Below, piece after piece: positions 39,231 to 48,660 of a stretch of DNA of 64,000 nt. Position 1 is the first letter of the stretch, and every line of letters begins with the position of its first letter. Made by a program: the position numbers and the translations under genes. The DNA comes from an uncultured Oxalobacteraceae bacterium. Its GTDB lineage: Bacteria > Pseudomonadota > Gammaproteobacteria > Burkholderiales > Burkholderiaceae. Where the stretch lies: assembly GCA_946480015.1 (NCBI GenBank), contig CAMLIL010000007.1:1-64000 (forward strand), in the 5' to 3' direction. Below the pieces are notes generated by a model. That model did no database searches. It was not told where the DNA came from and worked only from the letters and a program-made list of their open reading frames with translations.

Positions 39231-40069
39231 GCGCGCTGAGCATTGAAGCGGTGGTCGCCCATCTCCAGGACTTGCCCTCGCTGCCGGTCGTGGTGATGGA
39301 GCTGCTGAGCAGCATCGACGAGGAAGATGTCGATATTTCGGTGCTGGCCAAGAAAGTCTCGCATGACCAGGCGCTGACAGCAAAAACCCTGCGGCTGGCC
39401 AATTCCTCGCTGTACGGCCTGCAGATCAAGGTCACCACCATCCAGCAGGCGATTACCTTCCTGGGCTTCCAGAGCACGCGCAACCTGATCACGGCAGCGG
39501 CCGTCACCGGTTGCTTTGTCGAACGCGACGGAGCCGATTTCGACCACAAGAGTTTCTGGCGCCATTCGATCGCCAGCGCTGCCTGCGCCAAGGTATTGGC
39601 GCGGCGCCTGCGCTTCAACCAGGATTACGCCTTCACCGGCGGGCTGCTGCACGACATCGGCCGCCTGGTGCTGGTGACGGGTTTTCCGCAGGAATACGGC
39701 AACGCCATGGCTTACCGCCGCGCCAACGATTGCTACGTGCTGGAAGCGGAAACCGCGGTGCTGGGCCTGGACCACGTCGCGGCCGGCCTGGCATTGGCTG
39801 AGCATTGGAAATTTTCGGATACCATGAAATTGGCCCTCGCCCACCATCACACACCGGATGCGGCAGGCGCCGGCTTGCTGGCCACGATCGTGCACGTGGC
39901 CGATGCAATCGCTCACGCGCTCGACGTGGCGCGCGATGCGGACGAACTGGTGCCCGCAGTGTCGTCGGCCGCGTGGACCGCACTGGGGCTCAATGAAGAA
40001 GCGTACCTGCATGTTTTCCGCGAAACCGAACTGCATTTCGACGAAATCGCCATGGTACTGATGGGCTGA
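39227..40069 (+). CDS. HDOD-domain signalling protein
   Basis: The 280-aa protein is one HDOD domain: LPSLPVVVMELL, KKVSHDQALTAKTLRLANSSLYG, QAITFLGFQSTRNL and GLLHDIG. HDOD proteins lack catalysis or have uncertain activity and act in motility, biofilm and stress regulation. The HD pair is present in LLHDIG but the other metal ligands of HD phosphohydrolases are not clear. It is coupled to the small upstream protein. Confidence 0.88.
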   Translation: MSALSIEAVVAHLQDLPSLPVVVMELLSSIDEEDVDISVLAKKVSHDQALTAKTLRLANSSLYGLQIKVTTIQQAITFLGFQSTRNLITAAAVTGCFVERDGADFDHKSFWRHSIASAACAKVLARRLRFNQDYAFTGGLLHDIGRLVLVTGFPQEYGNAMAYRRANDCYVLEAETAVLGLDHVAAGLALAEHWKFSDTMKLALAHHHTPDAAGAGLLATIVHVADAIAHALDVARDADELVPAVSSAAWTALGLNEEAYLHVFRETELHFDEIAMVLMG

Positions 40070-40153
40070 CGCCCGCTTTCGCAGCGAGACGCAAAAGCGG
40101 GGTGTTACTGCCCCGCCGCGGGCACGACGGCGCAAGCCGCCATGCCCGTGGCT

Positions 40154-40513
40154 TTAGTGCGCATAATTGCCGTTGCCGCCGCTGTTGCCGCCGCTCGATG
40201 CCGGTGCCTCGGCACTTTTATCTTCGGTGGCCTTTGGCCGGCCCTGAGCGTCCGACAGGCGATACTTGGTGCGGCGGTCGCCCATCAGGTCGCGCAGGTC
40301 GCGGATGCTCATGCCGGTCACTTCGTGCATGCGGATCAGCAGCGAGGCGCCGACCGGCAGGCGGTGGTGGCGGATCTTGCTGATGACCGGCGGTGCGACC
40401 TCGAGCATGCGCGACAGCGCCGCATCGTTTTTCAGCTGCATCTTGCCCAGCAGAATGTCCAGCAGGTGGTTGGGGTTATAACTTTCCTGTGATGCCAGAG
40501 CATGGTGTGCCAT
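40154..40513 (-). CDS. HTH-like small DNA-binding protein
   Basis: The 119-aa protein contains NHLLDILLGKMQLKNDAALSRML and APPVISKIRHHRLPVG, a lambda-repressor-like helix-turn-helix, followed by LLIRMHEVTGMSIRDLRDLMGDRR. The C-terminal 30 residues are low-complexity (Gly/Asn/Ser). ATG 40513 has GAGG just upstream and fits the core; an upstream Met (40573) would add a poor segment. It resembles a conserved small protein I associate with Oxalobacteraceae. Its target is unknown. Confidence 0.7.
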   Translation of the reverse strand: MAHHALASQESYNPNHLLDILLGKMQLKNDAALSRMLEVAPPVISKIRHHRLPVGASLLIRMHEVTGMSIRDLRDLMGDRRTKYRLSDAQGRPKATEDKSAEAPASSGGNSGGNGNYAH

Positions 40514-41111
40514 GATGTACCTCGTCTCGTGTGTGGTTGAAATAATGCCGTTACGAACTTTGTTAAAGACCATATTTCGTCATTAGAAGTTCCCGGAAAA
40601 ATACGCCCCTTGAGCATGATTGCCAGAACAAGCCTGATAACTGCCTCGGCACGCCTCCGGGATCGTATGCGCTCTGCGCTACCCGCTTCCTGACGCACTC
40701 GAATCCCGACCAATTATTAGACTCATATGCCTTTAGTACAACTGAAGCTGGCGCCCGAGTCCTTGTTCGAAATCAAGCTATCGCTAGGAAAGCTTGTCAC
40801 ATCGTCATTTCAACACATGAGGAATATTTGTGGCGCACGCAAGAGTTTTCGTTGTTTAACTTTGTGAATTGGAAGCTCACGGAACTCCTTGATTCGCAAC
40901 GAACTACTACTTGGCGCACGATGTAATGAAATGTGAACATTTCCATTCGGAATGTTTCCATCCCGTCAGCGCGGAAAACATTAAATTAATGCCGTTCCAC
41001 AAAGATTACAAGGGTGGATTTCATCGGCTTGGCAATATGCGCGGCGCTGGGCGATTTACGGTAAACTGGCGGCCCGCCTGGTCAACTTAACAGCATTCAA
41101 GCAACCATTCC
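40514..41111. other. Gene-free region with clustered inverted repeats upstream of miaB
   Basis: No convincing gene is present in these 598 bp, which carry the start region of the HTH-like gene on the left and the leader of miaB on the right. At 40928-40959 several small palindromes overlap: GAAATG-TGAA-CATTTC, CATT-CGG-AATG and GGAA-TGT-TTCC. They could be an operator cluster. No RNA gene was recognised. Confidence 0.4.
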
Positions 41112-42467
41112 ATGCAGAAAAAAGTATTCATCAAAACCTTCGGTTGCCAGATGAACGAGTACGATTCCGACAAGATGGCCGACGTGCTCGGCGCTTCCGA
41201 CGGACTGGTGCGTACCGACACGCCTGACGATGCCGATGTGATTCTGCTCAACACCTGCTCGGTGCGCGAAAAGGCCCAGGAAAAAGTGTTTTCCGACCTG
41301 GGACGCCTGCGCGAACTGAAACTGGCCAAGCCCGATCTGCTGATCGGCGTGGGCGGCTGCGTGGCCTCGCAGGAAGGCGCGGCGATCGTCAAGCGCGCGC
41401 CGTATGTCGACATGGTCTTCGGCCCGCAAACCCTGCACCGCCTGCCGGCGCTGGTGCGCGCACGGCGCAGCAGCGGCCAGGCCCAGGTCGACATCAGCTT
41501 TCCCGAGATCGAAAAGTTCGATCACCTGCCGCCGGCCCGGGTCGAGGGTGCCACCGCCTACGTCTCGATCATGGAAGGCTGCAGCAAGTACTGCAGCTAC
41601 TGCGTGGTGCCGTACACCCGCGGCGAGGAAGTCTCGCGCCGCTTCGACGACGTGCTGACCGAAGTGGCCGGACTGGCCGCCCAGGGCGTCAAGGAAATCA
41701 GCCTGCTGGGCCAGAACGTGAACGCCTTCCGCGGCCAGATGGAGGGCGGCGACATTGCCGACTTCGCCCTGCTGCTCGAGTACGTGGCCGCCATACCCGG
41801 CATCGAACGGATCCGCTTCGTGACCAGCCACCCGAAGGAATTCACCCAGCGCCTGATCGACGCCTACGCGCGCATTCCGCAGCTGGTCGATCACCTCTAC
41901 CTGCCGGTCCAGCACGGGGCCGACAAGGTGCTCGGCGCCATGAAGCGCGGCTACACCGCGCTCGAATACAAATCGATCGTGCGGCGCATCCGCGCGGTGC
42001 GTCCGAACATCACCATTTCGTCCGACTTCATCGTCGGCTTCCCGGGCGAGACCGAGGCCGACTTCGAAGCCATGATGAAGCTGGTCGACGACGTCGATTT
42101 CGACAACAGCTACAGCTTCATCTTCAGCAAGCGCCCCGGCACCCCGGCCGCCAGCCTGGAAGACGACACCCCGCACGAGGTCAAGCTGGCGCGCCTGCAG
42201 CGCCTGCAGGCCAGGATCGACGCCAACACGCGCCGCCACAGCGCCGCCATGGTCGGCACGGTGCAGCGCATCCTGGTCGAAGGCCCGTCCAAGAAGGACC
42301 CGGGCGAACTGCAGGGCCGCACCGAAAACAACCGGGTGGTCAATTTCAGCGCCGCCGACGCCGGCCTGACCGGCCAGCTGGCCGACGTGCGCATCACCGA
42401 AAGCCTCAACTACACCCTGCGCGGCGAACTGCTCGCCGCCGCCGTCACCTCCCGCGTGAGCCATTGA
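41112..42467 (+). CDS. miaB: tRNA methylthiotransferase MiaB
   Basis: The 451-aa radical-SAM enzyme adds the 2-methylthio group to i6A37 in tRNAs reading UNN codons. The N-terminal cluster Cys ([25 protein letters not shown]) and the radical-SAM motif CSKYCSYC are intact, with a C-terminal TRAM domain. ATG 41112 opens the conserved [15 protein letters not shown]. It begins the plus-strand group miaB-phoH-ybeY, with the phoH start overlapping its stop. Confidence 0.97.
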   Translation: MQKKVFIKTFGCQMNEYDSDKMADVLGASDGLVRTDTPDDADVILLNTCSVREKAQEKVFSDLGRLRELKLAKPDLLIGVGGCVASQEGAAIVKRAPYVDMVFGPQTLHRLPALVRARRSSGQAQVDISFPEIEKFDHLPPARVEGATAYVSIMEGCSKYCSYCVVPYTRGEEVSRRFDDVLTEVAGLAAQGVKEISLLGQNVNAFRGQMEGGDIADFALLLEYVAAIPGIERIRFVTSHPKEFTQRLIDAYARIPQLVDHLYLPVQHGADKVLGAMKRGYTALEYKSIVRRIRAVRPNITISSDFIVGFPGETEADFEAMMKLVDDVDFDNSYSFIFSKRPGTPAASLEDDTPHEVKLARLQRLQARIDANTRRHSAAMVGTVQRILVEGPSKKDPGELQGRTENNRVVNFSAADAGLTGQLADVRITESLNYTLRGELLAAAVTSRVSH

Positions 42468-43507
42468 AAACCAAGACGCCCATCCAGCCCGAATACTTCA
42501 TTCCCGAGCCGCTCGATAACAACCGGCTGGCCCACCTGTGCGGCCCGCTCGACGAAAATCTGCGCCAGATTTCGGCCGCGCTGGACGTCACCATCTTCCG
42601 GCGCGGCGAAAAATTCATTGTCAGCGGCCACAACGCCGCCCAGGCGGTGCAGATCCTGGAACGCTTCTACGCGGTGGCCAACAAGATCGTACCGATCGAG
42701 GAAGTGCAGCTGGCCCTGGTCGAACAGCGCTCCGGCCTGCGCCCCCAGCATGCCGACAGCACCCCGGTCGAAGCGCTGCCCGAGATCGAGATCAACAGCC
42801 CGGCGCTCAAGACCCGCCGCCACGACCTGCGCGGCCGCACGCCGCACCAGATCCAGTACCTGCGCGCGATCCTCGAACACGACATCAGCTTCGGCATCGG
42901 CCCGGCCGGCACCGGCAAGACCTATCTCGCCGTCGCCTGCGCCGTCGACGCCCTCGAACGCGACGCCGTCAAGCGCATCATCCTGACGCGTCCGGCCGTG
43001 GAAGCGGGCGAACGCCTGGGCTTCCTCCCGGGCGACTTCGCGCAGAAGGTCGACCCGTATCTGCGCCCGCTGTACGACGCGCTGTACGACCTGCTCGGCT
43101 TCGACCGCACCCAGAAGATGTTCGAGAAACAGGTGATCGAGATCGCCCCGCTGGCCTATATGCGCGGGCGCACGCTCAACCACGCCTTCGTGATCCTGGA
43201 CGAAGCCCAGAACACCACGGTCGAGCAGATGAAGATGTTCCTGACCCGGATCGGCTTCGGCAGCAAGGCCGTGGTCACCGGCGACGTGACGCAGGTCGAC
43301 CTGCACAAGACCCAGAAGAGCGGCCTGGTCGACGCGGTCCACGTGCTCAAGGACGTGCGCGGCATCGCCTTCACCCACTTCTCCAGCGCCGACGTGGTGC
43401 GCCATCCGCTGGTGGCGCGCATCGTCGACGCGTACGAAACCGCGGCCGAGCTGGACCTGGTCGCGCTCCCGAAACCCGTGGCCGCCAAAAATGTCCGAAA
43501 AAAATAA
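42464..43507 (+). CDS. phoH: PhoH-family ATPase (YbeZ)
   Basis: The 347-aa protein has a KH-like N-terminal region, then a PhoH ATPase core with Walker [14 protein letters not shown], the [16 protein letters not shown] segment, and Walker [12 protein letters not shown]. PhoH/YbeZ works with YbeY in ribosome maturation. The start is taken as TTG 42464, which overlaps the miaB stop (TTGA); no ATG lies in the early frame. It overlaps ybeY by 17 bp. Confidence 0.94.
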   Translation: MKTKTPIQPEYFIPEPLDNNRLAHLCGPLDENLRQISAALDVTIFRRGEKFIVSGHNAAQAVQILERFYAVANKIVPIEEVQLALVEQRSGLRPQHADSTPVEALPEIEINSPALKTRRHDLRGRTPHQIQYLRAILEHDISFGIGPAGTGKTYLAVACAVDALERDAVKRIILTRPAVEAGERLGFLPGDFAQKVDPYLRPLYDALYDLLGFDRTQKMFEKQVIEIAPLAYMRGRTLNHAFVILDEAQNTTVEQMKMFLTRIGFGSKAVVTGDVTQVDLHKTQKSGLVDAVHVLKDVRGIAFTHFSSADVVRHPLVARIVDAYETAAELDLVALPKPVAAKNVRKK

Positions 43508-43952
43508 GCTCTCGCTGTCTGTCCAGTACCCCGACGCCCGCCTGCAGGACAGCCTCACCCGCGCCCTGCTGCGGCGCTGGGTCCAGGCCGCGCTGCTCGG
43601 CCCGGCCGAACTGACGATCCGCTTTGTCGACGCGGTCGAAGGGCGCAATCTGAACCGCGACTACCGCGCCAAGGATTACGCCACCAACGTGCTGACCTTC
43701 GCCTACAACGAAGGCGACGAGATCGCCGACGACGAACCGACCCGCGCCGACATCATCCTGTGCACCGACGTGCTCGAACGCGAAGCGCAGGAACAGAACA
43801 AGACGCTGGAAGAACACGCCGCCCACCTGGTGGTGCACGGCGTACTGCACGCGCAGGGCTACGACCACCACGATGACGGCGAAGCCGAAGAGATGGAGCA
43901 GCTCGAACGCGACATCCTCGAAGCGCTCGGCTATCCCGATCCCTACGCCTGA
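43491..43952 (+). CDS. ybeY: rRNA maturation endoribonuclease YbeY
   Basis: The 153-aa metal-dependent RNase takes part in 16S rRNA 3'-end processing and ribosome quality control. The three-His zinc motif is visible in HGVLHAQGYDHH. NRDYRAKDYATNVLTF and DIILCTDVLEREA are also conserved. It overlaps the 3' end of the convergent acyltransferase gene by 10 bp. Confidence 0.96.
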   Translation: MSEKNKLSLSVQYPDARLQDSLTRALLRRWVQAALLGPAELTIRFVDAVEGRNLNRDYRAKDYATNVLTFAYNEGDEIADDEPTRADIILCTDVLEREAQEQNKTLEEHAAHLVVHGVLHAQGYDHHDDGEAEEMEQLERDILEALGYPDPYA

Positions 43953-45040
43953 GCAGGAGCGAACGCGCGCCTGGCCAGGCGGTACAGGCACCATCCGGCC
44001 ACGTACACTGCCAGCGTGGCCAGCGCAAACCACAGCAGCGCGCCAGGGCCGGGCTGCTGCTTGAGCGGCTGCCAGCGCGCCCCCAGTGCGACGATGAACA
44101 TCATCACCGGAAAATGGCCGAAAAAAACGGCCGTGGAAAACGATGGCGCCAGTCCGCCCACATCACTCCTGAACGCCTGCAGCAGCCAGCCGAAGCCCAG
44201 TGCGAAACTGGCGTCCTTCACAAAGCTGAAGCCCAGGCCCGCCGGACCGTTGAGAATTTCGGCCTGCGATTCCAGATAGCGCGACAGCACCAGCGCGAGC
44301 GCGAACACCGGCAGCGCCAGGCAGCGCGGCGGTGCCGCAAGGCGCGGCTGGGCGGCCGCCACGCCCAGCAGCCAGATCAGCCCCCAGTTGACGAATTCGG
44401 ACGGGAAGCCAAGCAGCACGGCAAGCACCAGCGCGCCCAGCAGCAGCCAGCCCACCCTGCGGCGCCGCCGCAACAGGGCCGCCAGCAACAGAAACAGACA
44501 GCTGTACCACCACTCGAAGGCCAGCACCCACAGCACACCGTTGCTGCCGAAGGTTGGCACCACGAAGGGTTGCGCCAGCAACAGTTGGCCCAGCAGGGTC
44601 GCGCCGTCCATGCTGAGCACGCTGAAGTCGGGAAAGGCGGTGTACAGGCCGCTCTGATTGAGCAGTCCGGCGCCGGCGCCGTCGAGCACCAGGCCGACCA
44701 CCAGCACCGGCAACAGCACCGCGTAGGTGCCGGCCGCTTTCAGCAGGAACAGGCCGCGGTACTCCGGCACCCGCTGCACGCTGGTGGCCAGCATATAGCC
44801 CTGCACGACGAAATACACGCCGAAGGCCTGGTGGCCCAATCCACTGAGAAAGTAAAAGAGATCGATCCACACCGTTCCGGCTGCCACATTGGCATAGTTG
44901 GTCAGGATCAGGTAGCGCACGTGATAGGCGACCAGCAGAAGGCTGGCGCAGGCCATGGCCAGCGTGGCCGGGCCTTGATCATTCGAAGGTTTTTTCATGG
45001 GAGGGAATAGCGGCACGCCAAAAGATCGATTGTCCGGCAC
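43943..45040 (-). CDS. Integral membrane acyltransferase (acyltransferase-3-like)
   Basis: The 365-aa protein is almost entirely membrane helices (about ten) and has the acyltransferase-3 layout: an early YHV (His) in helix 1, FYFLSGLGHQAFGVYFVVQGY, then hydrophobic pairs to the C-terminus. Such proteins O-acylate sugars of surface polysaccharides. It lies inside the miaB-lnt group on the opposite strand and is likely a lineage-specific insertion there. The start is unsure: GTG 45040 or ATG 44998. Confidence 0.75.
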   Translation of the reverse strand: MPDNRSFGVPLFPPMKKPSNDQGPATLAMACASLLLVAYHVRYLILTNYANVAAGTVWIDLFYFLSGLGHQAFGVYFVVQGYMLATSVQRVPEYRGLFLLKAAGTYAVLLPVLVVGLVLDGAGAGLLNQSGLYTAFPDFSVLSMDGATLLGQLLLAQPFVVPTFGSNGVLWVLAFEWWYSCLFLLLAALLRRRRRVGWLLLGALVLAVLLGFPSEFVNWGLIWLLGVAAAQPRLAAPPRCLALPVFALALVLSRYLESQAEILNGPAGLGFSFVKDASFALGFGWLLQAFRSDVGGLAPSFSTAVFFGHFPVMMFIVALGARWQPLKQQPGPGALLWFALATLAVYVAGWCLYRLARRAFAPAQA

Positions 45041-45190
45041 GTCCCGCGGCGCCCGCTAGATCGTCCGCAAACGCGCCAGCATGCCCAGCCCGCCAACGTG
45101 TTGCGAAACGGACATAAGATCGCCCAAAAAACAGGCAAATGCGCTTTTGGTGTATGCTACGGCACATCGCAACAACGGCTCACGCCAACT

Positions 45191-46069
45191 ATGCCAGAGC
45201 ACCCTTATGACGTCCGCACGGACGCCAAACCCCACCGGTCACTGTTCGAACGCCTGACCGCACTGATTTCCCCCGAGCCCGAAAACCGCGCCGAGCTGCT
45301 AGAAGTGCTGCACGACGCCCAGGAACGCAACCTGATCGACGCCGACGCGCTGTCGATGATCGAAGGCGTGTTCCAGGTGTCGGACCTGTCCGCGCGCGAC
45401 ATCATGGTGCCGCGCTCGCAAATGGATGTCATCGACATCAGCAAACCCATTGAAGACTGGCTGCCCACCGTGCTGGAAACGGCGCACTCGCGCTTTCCCG
45501 CCGTCGAAGGCGAGCGCGACAAGGTAGTCGGCATCCTCCTGGCCAAAGACCTGCTGCGTTACTACGCCGAGGAATCGTTCGATGTGCGCGACATGCTGCG
45601 CCCGGCGATTTTCATTCCGGAATCCAAACGCCTGAACGTGCTGCTGCGCGACTTTCGCGCCAACCACAATCACATGGCCATCGTGGTCGACGAATACAGC
45701 GGCGTGGCCGGCCTGATCACCATCGAAGACGTGCTCGAACAGATCGTCGGCGACATCGAGGACGAATACGACTTCGACGAGGAAGAAGACAATATCCTGT
45801 CGATCAAGGAAGGCCAGCTGGGCCCGCGCTGGCGCGTCAAGGCCCTGACCGAGATCGAGCAGTTCAACGAAGAAGTCGGCGCCGACCTGCCCGAGGACGA
45901 CGTCGACACCATCGGCGGCCTGGCCGCCAGCCACCTGGGCCGCATGCCGCACAAGGGCGACGTGTTCGACCTCGGCAATCTGCGCTTCGAAGTGCTGCGC
46001 GCCGACGCCCGTCAAATCCACGTATTGCTCGTCGAGAAGCTGCCCCTGGCGGAAGACCAGCACGACTGA
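45191..46069 (+). CDS. corC: CorC/YbeX CBS-domain protein
   Basis: The 292-aa protein has two CBS domains (DIMVPRSQMDVID and MLRPAIFIPESKRLNVLLRDF) and a C-terminal CorC_HlyC domain (EDDVDTIGGLAASHLGRMPHKGD). It lacks the membrane part of the larger HlyC/CorC proteins. YbeX is linked to ribosome metabolism and magnesium/cobalt resistance. ATG 45191 is chosen from family start. The stop overlaps lnt (TGATG). Confidence 0.93.
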   Translation: MPEHPYDVRTDAKPHRSLFERLTALISPEPENRAELLEVLHDAQERNLIDADALSMIEGVFQVSDLSARDIMVPRSQMDVIDISKPIEDWLPTVLETAHSRFPAVEGERDKVVGILLAKDLLRYYAEESFDVRDMLRPAIFIPESKRLNVLLRDFRANHNHMAIVVDEYSGVAGLITIEDVLEQIVGDIEDEYDFDEEEDNILSIKEGQLGPRWRVKALTEIEQFNEEVGADLPEDDVDTIGGLAASHLGRMPHKGDVFDLGNLRFEVLRADARQIHVLLVEKLPLAEDQHD

Positions 46070-47625
46070 TGCTGCGTCGCCGCGCCAACCGCGATCAAGC
46101 CGCCGAACGCGCGCCGCGCGGCACCGCCCTCCCGGCCGTGTTCGCCGCGCTGGCCGGTTTCCTCAGCCTGTTCTCGTTTGAACCCTTCGGCTGGTGGCCG
46201 GTCCAATTCGCCGCGCTTGCCTTCCTGTTCTACCAGGTCGGCATGGACACGCGCGTGCGCCGCAGCAGCGTGATCGGCTGGGCCTTCGGCTTCGGCTGGT
46301 CGGTGGCCGGCATGCACTGGCTCTACATCTCCATGAACCGCTTCGGCGGCCTGTGGGCGCCGCTGGCGGCGCTGGCGATCTGCCTGCTGGCCAGCTACAT
46401 GGGCCTGTTCGCCGCCTTCGCCACCGGCATGGCGACCTGGCTGCGGCGGCGCTGGTCGCTGCCGGTGCCGGCCTTCCTGCTGCTGGCCCTGCCGGTAGCC
46501 TGGGGCCTGTCCGAATGGATGCGCGGCTGGGTCTTCACCGGTTTTCCCTGGGCCTCGTCCGGCTACGCCCACAATGCCGCGCCGCTGGGCGGCTACGCGG
46601 CGCTGGCGGGCGTGTACGGCATCGGCACCCTGGTCGCCCTGTGCGCCGGCTGCCTGGTCATGCTGACCCAGCGCGCGCGCCTGGCCGCGTTCGGCTTGCT
46701 GGCGGCCACCATCGGCATCGGGGCCGGCCTGCGGACGATCGAATGGACCCACCCGCACGGCAATCCGATCAGCGTGCGCCTGTTGCAGGGCAATGTGCCG
46801 CAGGGTGAAAAGTTCAGCCCGGAACACCTGAGCGCCATCCTGACGCTCTACCGCGACATGATCACCGCCGCCCCGGCCGACCTGATCGCCACGCCGGAAA
46901 CCGCGATTCCCGTGTTCCCGGTCTACCTGCCGCCCGAATATTTCCAAAGCCTGGCCGACTATGCCGCCGCCACCAAGAGCCACATCCTCTACGGTGTGCC
47001 GCTGGGCACGCCCGAGAACGGCGCCAACAGCGTGGCCGGGGTCGGCCCGGTCAAGGGCGCCAGCTACCATTACGACAAGCACCATCTGGTGCCCTTCGGC
47101 GAATTCGTGCCGCTGGGCTTTCGCTGGTTCGTCGACCTGATGCGCATCCCGCTGGGCGACTTCCGCCGCGGCGACGCCGTGCAGGCGCCGTTCCCGGTCA
47201 AGGATCAGCTGGTCCTGCCCAACGTCTGCTACGAAGATGCTTTCGGGGAAGAAATCGCCGCCCAGCTACGCCACGGCGCCCGGCCGGCGACCCTGCTGCT
47301 GAACGCCTCCAACCTGGCCTGGTTCGGCGACTCGGTAGCCATCCCCCAGCACCTGCAGATTTCGCAGATGCGCGCGCTGGAAACCGGCCGTCCCATGCTG
47401 CGCTCGACCAATACCGGCGCCACCGCCGTCATCGACGGCCGCGGCAGGGTGCAGGCCCAGCTCGCGCCCCACCAGCGCGGCACCCTGGCGGCCACGGTCC
47501 AGGGCATGGCCGGCATGACCCCGTACATCCGCTTCGGCAACCTGCTGTTCCTGGCCGTGAGCGCGCTGGCGCTGGGCGGCGCCTGGCTGAGCGGGCGGCG
47601 CTTCGCTAAAACCGGCCAAAAATGA
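46069..47625 (+). CDS. lnt: Apolipoprotein N-acyltransferase Lnt
   Basis: The 518-aa protein adds the third acyl chain to lipoproteins in the inner membrane. The N-terminal half has about six helices; the nitrilase-like periplasmic half has the Glu-Lys-Cys triad in TPETAIP, YDKHHLVPFGE and NVCYEDAFGEE. One helix near the C-terminus anchors the end. Length is normal. It is the last gene of the miaB-lnt group. Confidence 0.96.
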   Translation: MLRRRANRDQAAERAPRGTALPAVFAALAGFLSLFSFEPFGWWPVQFAALAFLFYQVGMDTRVRRSSVIGWAFGFGWSVAGMHWLYISMNRFGGLWAPLAALAICLLASYMGLFAAFATGMATWLRRRWSLPVPAFLLLALPVAWGLSEWMRGWVFTGFPWASSGYAHNAAPLGGYAALAGVYGIGTLVALCAGCLVMLTQRARLAAFGLLAATIGIGAGLRTIEWTHPHGNPISVRLLQGNVPQGEKFSPEHLSAILTLYRDMITAAPADLIATPETAIPVFPVYLPPEYFQSLADYAAATKSHILYGVPLGTPENGANSVAGVGPVKGASYHYDKHHLVPFGEFVPLGFRWFVDLMRIPLGDFRRGDAVQAPFPVKDQLVLPNVCYEDAFGEEIAAQLRHGARPATLLLNASNLAWFGDSVAIPQHLQISQMRALETGRPMLRSTNTGATAVIDGRGRVQAQLAPHQRGTLAATVQGMAGMTPYIRFGNLLFLAVSALALGGAWLSGRRFAKTGQK

Positions 47626-47729
47626 CAATGTGCCGAGATACGTCCCAGAACCCCCGAAAAACCCGCTAAAATTGGCCGTTTTGGCAAACTCACATCGTTT
47701 GCGCCCTCTGCCGCGCGACTTCACACAAG

Positions 47730-48647
47730 ATGCTCACATTCCAACAAATCATTCTGACCTTGCAAACCTACTGGGACAAGCAAGGCTGCGCCCTGCTCCA
47801 GCCCTACGACATGGAAGTCGGCGCGGGCACCTTTCACACCGGCACCTTCCTGCGCGCAATCGGACCCGAACCCTGGCGTGCCGCCTATGTGCAGCCATCG
47901 CGCCGGCCCAAGGATGGCCGTTACGGCGAAAATCCCAACCGCCTGCAGCACTATTATCAGTACCAGGTGGTGCTCAAGCCCGCGCCGGAAAACATCCTCG
48001 ACCTGTACCTGGGTTCGCTGGAAGCGCTGGGACTGAACCTGAAACAGAACGATGTGCGTTTCGTCGAAGACGACTGGGAAAGCCCGACCCTGGGCGCCTG
48101 GGGCCTGGGCTGGGAAGTCTGGCTGAACGGCATGGAAGTGACCCAGTTCACCTATTTCCAGCAAGTCGGCGGCCTCGACTGCAAACCGGTGCTGGGCGAA
48201 ATCACCTACGGCATCGAGCGCCTGGCCATGTACCTGCAAGGCGTGGAAAACGTCTACGACCTGGTGTGGACCGAGTGGGAAGAGAACGGCACTAAAAAGA
48301 CCCTCAGCTACGGCGACGTGTTCCATCAGAACGAAGTGGAGCAATCGACCTACAACTTCGAGCACGCCAATACCGAACTGCTGTTCGCCCAGTTCGCCAA
48401 CCACGAAGCCGAAGCCAAGCGCCTGGTCGAACTGCAACTGACCCTGCCGGCCTACGAGCAGATCATGAAGGCCTCGCACAGCTTCAACATGCTCGACGCG
48501 CGCGGCGCCATCTCCGTGACCGAGCGCGCCGCCTACATCGGCCGCGTACGCACGCTCTCGCGCCTGGTGGCGCAAGCGTATTACGACTCGCGCGAGAAGC
48601 TGGGATTCCCGATGCTGCCGCCAACGGCCGCAGAACCAAAGAACTGA
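47730..48647 (+). CDS. glyQ: Glycine--tRNA ligase alpha subunit
   Basis: The 305-aa catalytic subunit of the tetrameric class II enzyme shows the usual [32 protein letters not shown] and [22 protein letters not shown] motifs (class II motif 2 region). Length matches E. coli GlyQ (303 aa). It is 13 bp upstream of glyS. Confidence 0.98.
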   Translation: MLTFQQIILTLQTYWDKQGCALLQPYDMEVGAGTFHTGTFLRAIGPEPWRAAYVQPSRRPKDGRYGENPNRLQHYYQYQVVLKPAPENILDLYLGSLEALGLNLKQNDVRFVEDDWESPTLGAWGLGWEVWLNGMEVTQFTYFQQVGGLDCKPVLGEITYGIERLAMYLQGVENVYDLVWTEWEENGTKKTLSYGDVFHQNEVEQSTYNFEHANTELLFAQFANHEAEAKRLVELQLTLPAYEQIMKASHSFNMLDARGAISVTERAAYIGRVRTLSRLVAQAYYDSREKLGFPMLPPTAAEPKN

Positions 48648-48660
48648 TAAGAAGCGCACC

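Noticed and set aside
40072..40101. Terminator after the HDOD gene (CCCGCTTT/AAAGCGGG)
   Set aside because: The arms pair, but the loop is 14 bases and there is no T-run, so evidence for termination is weak.
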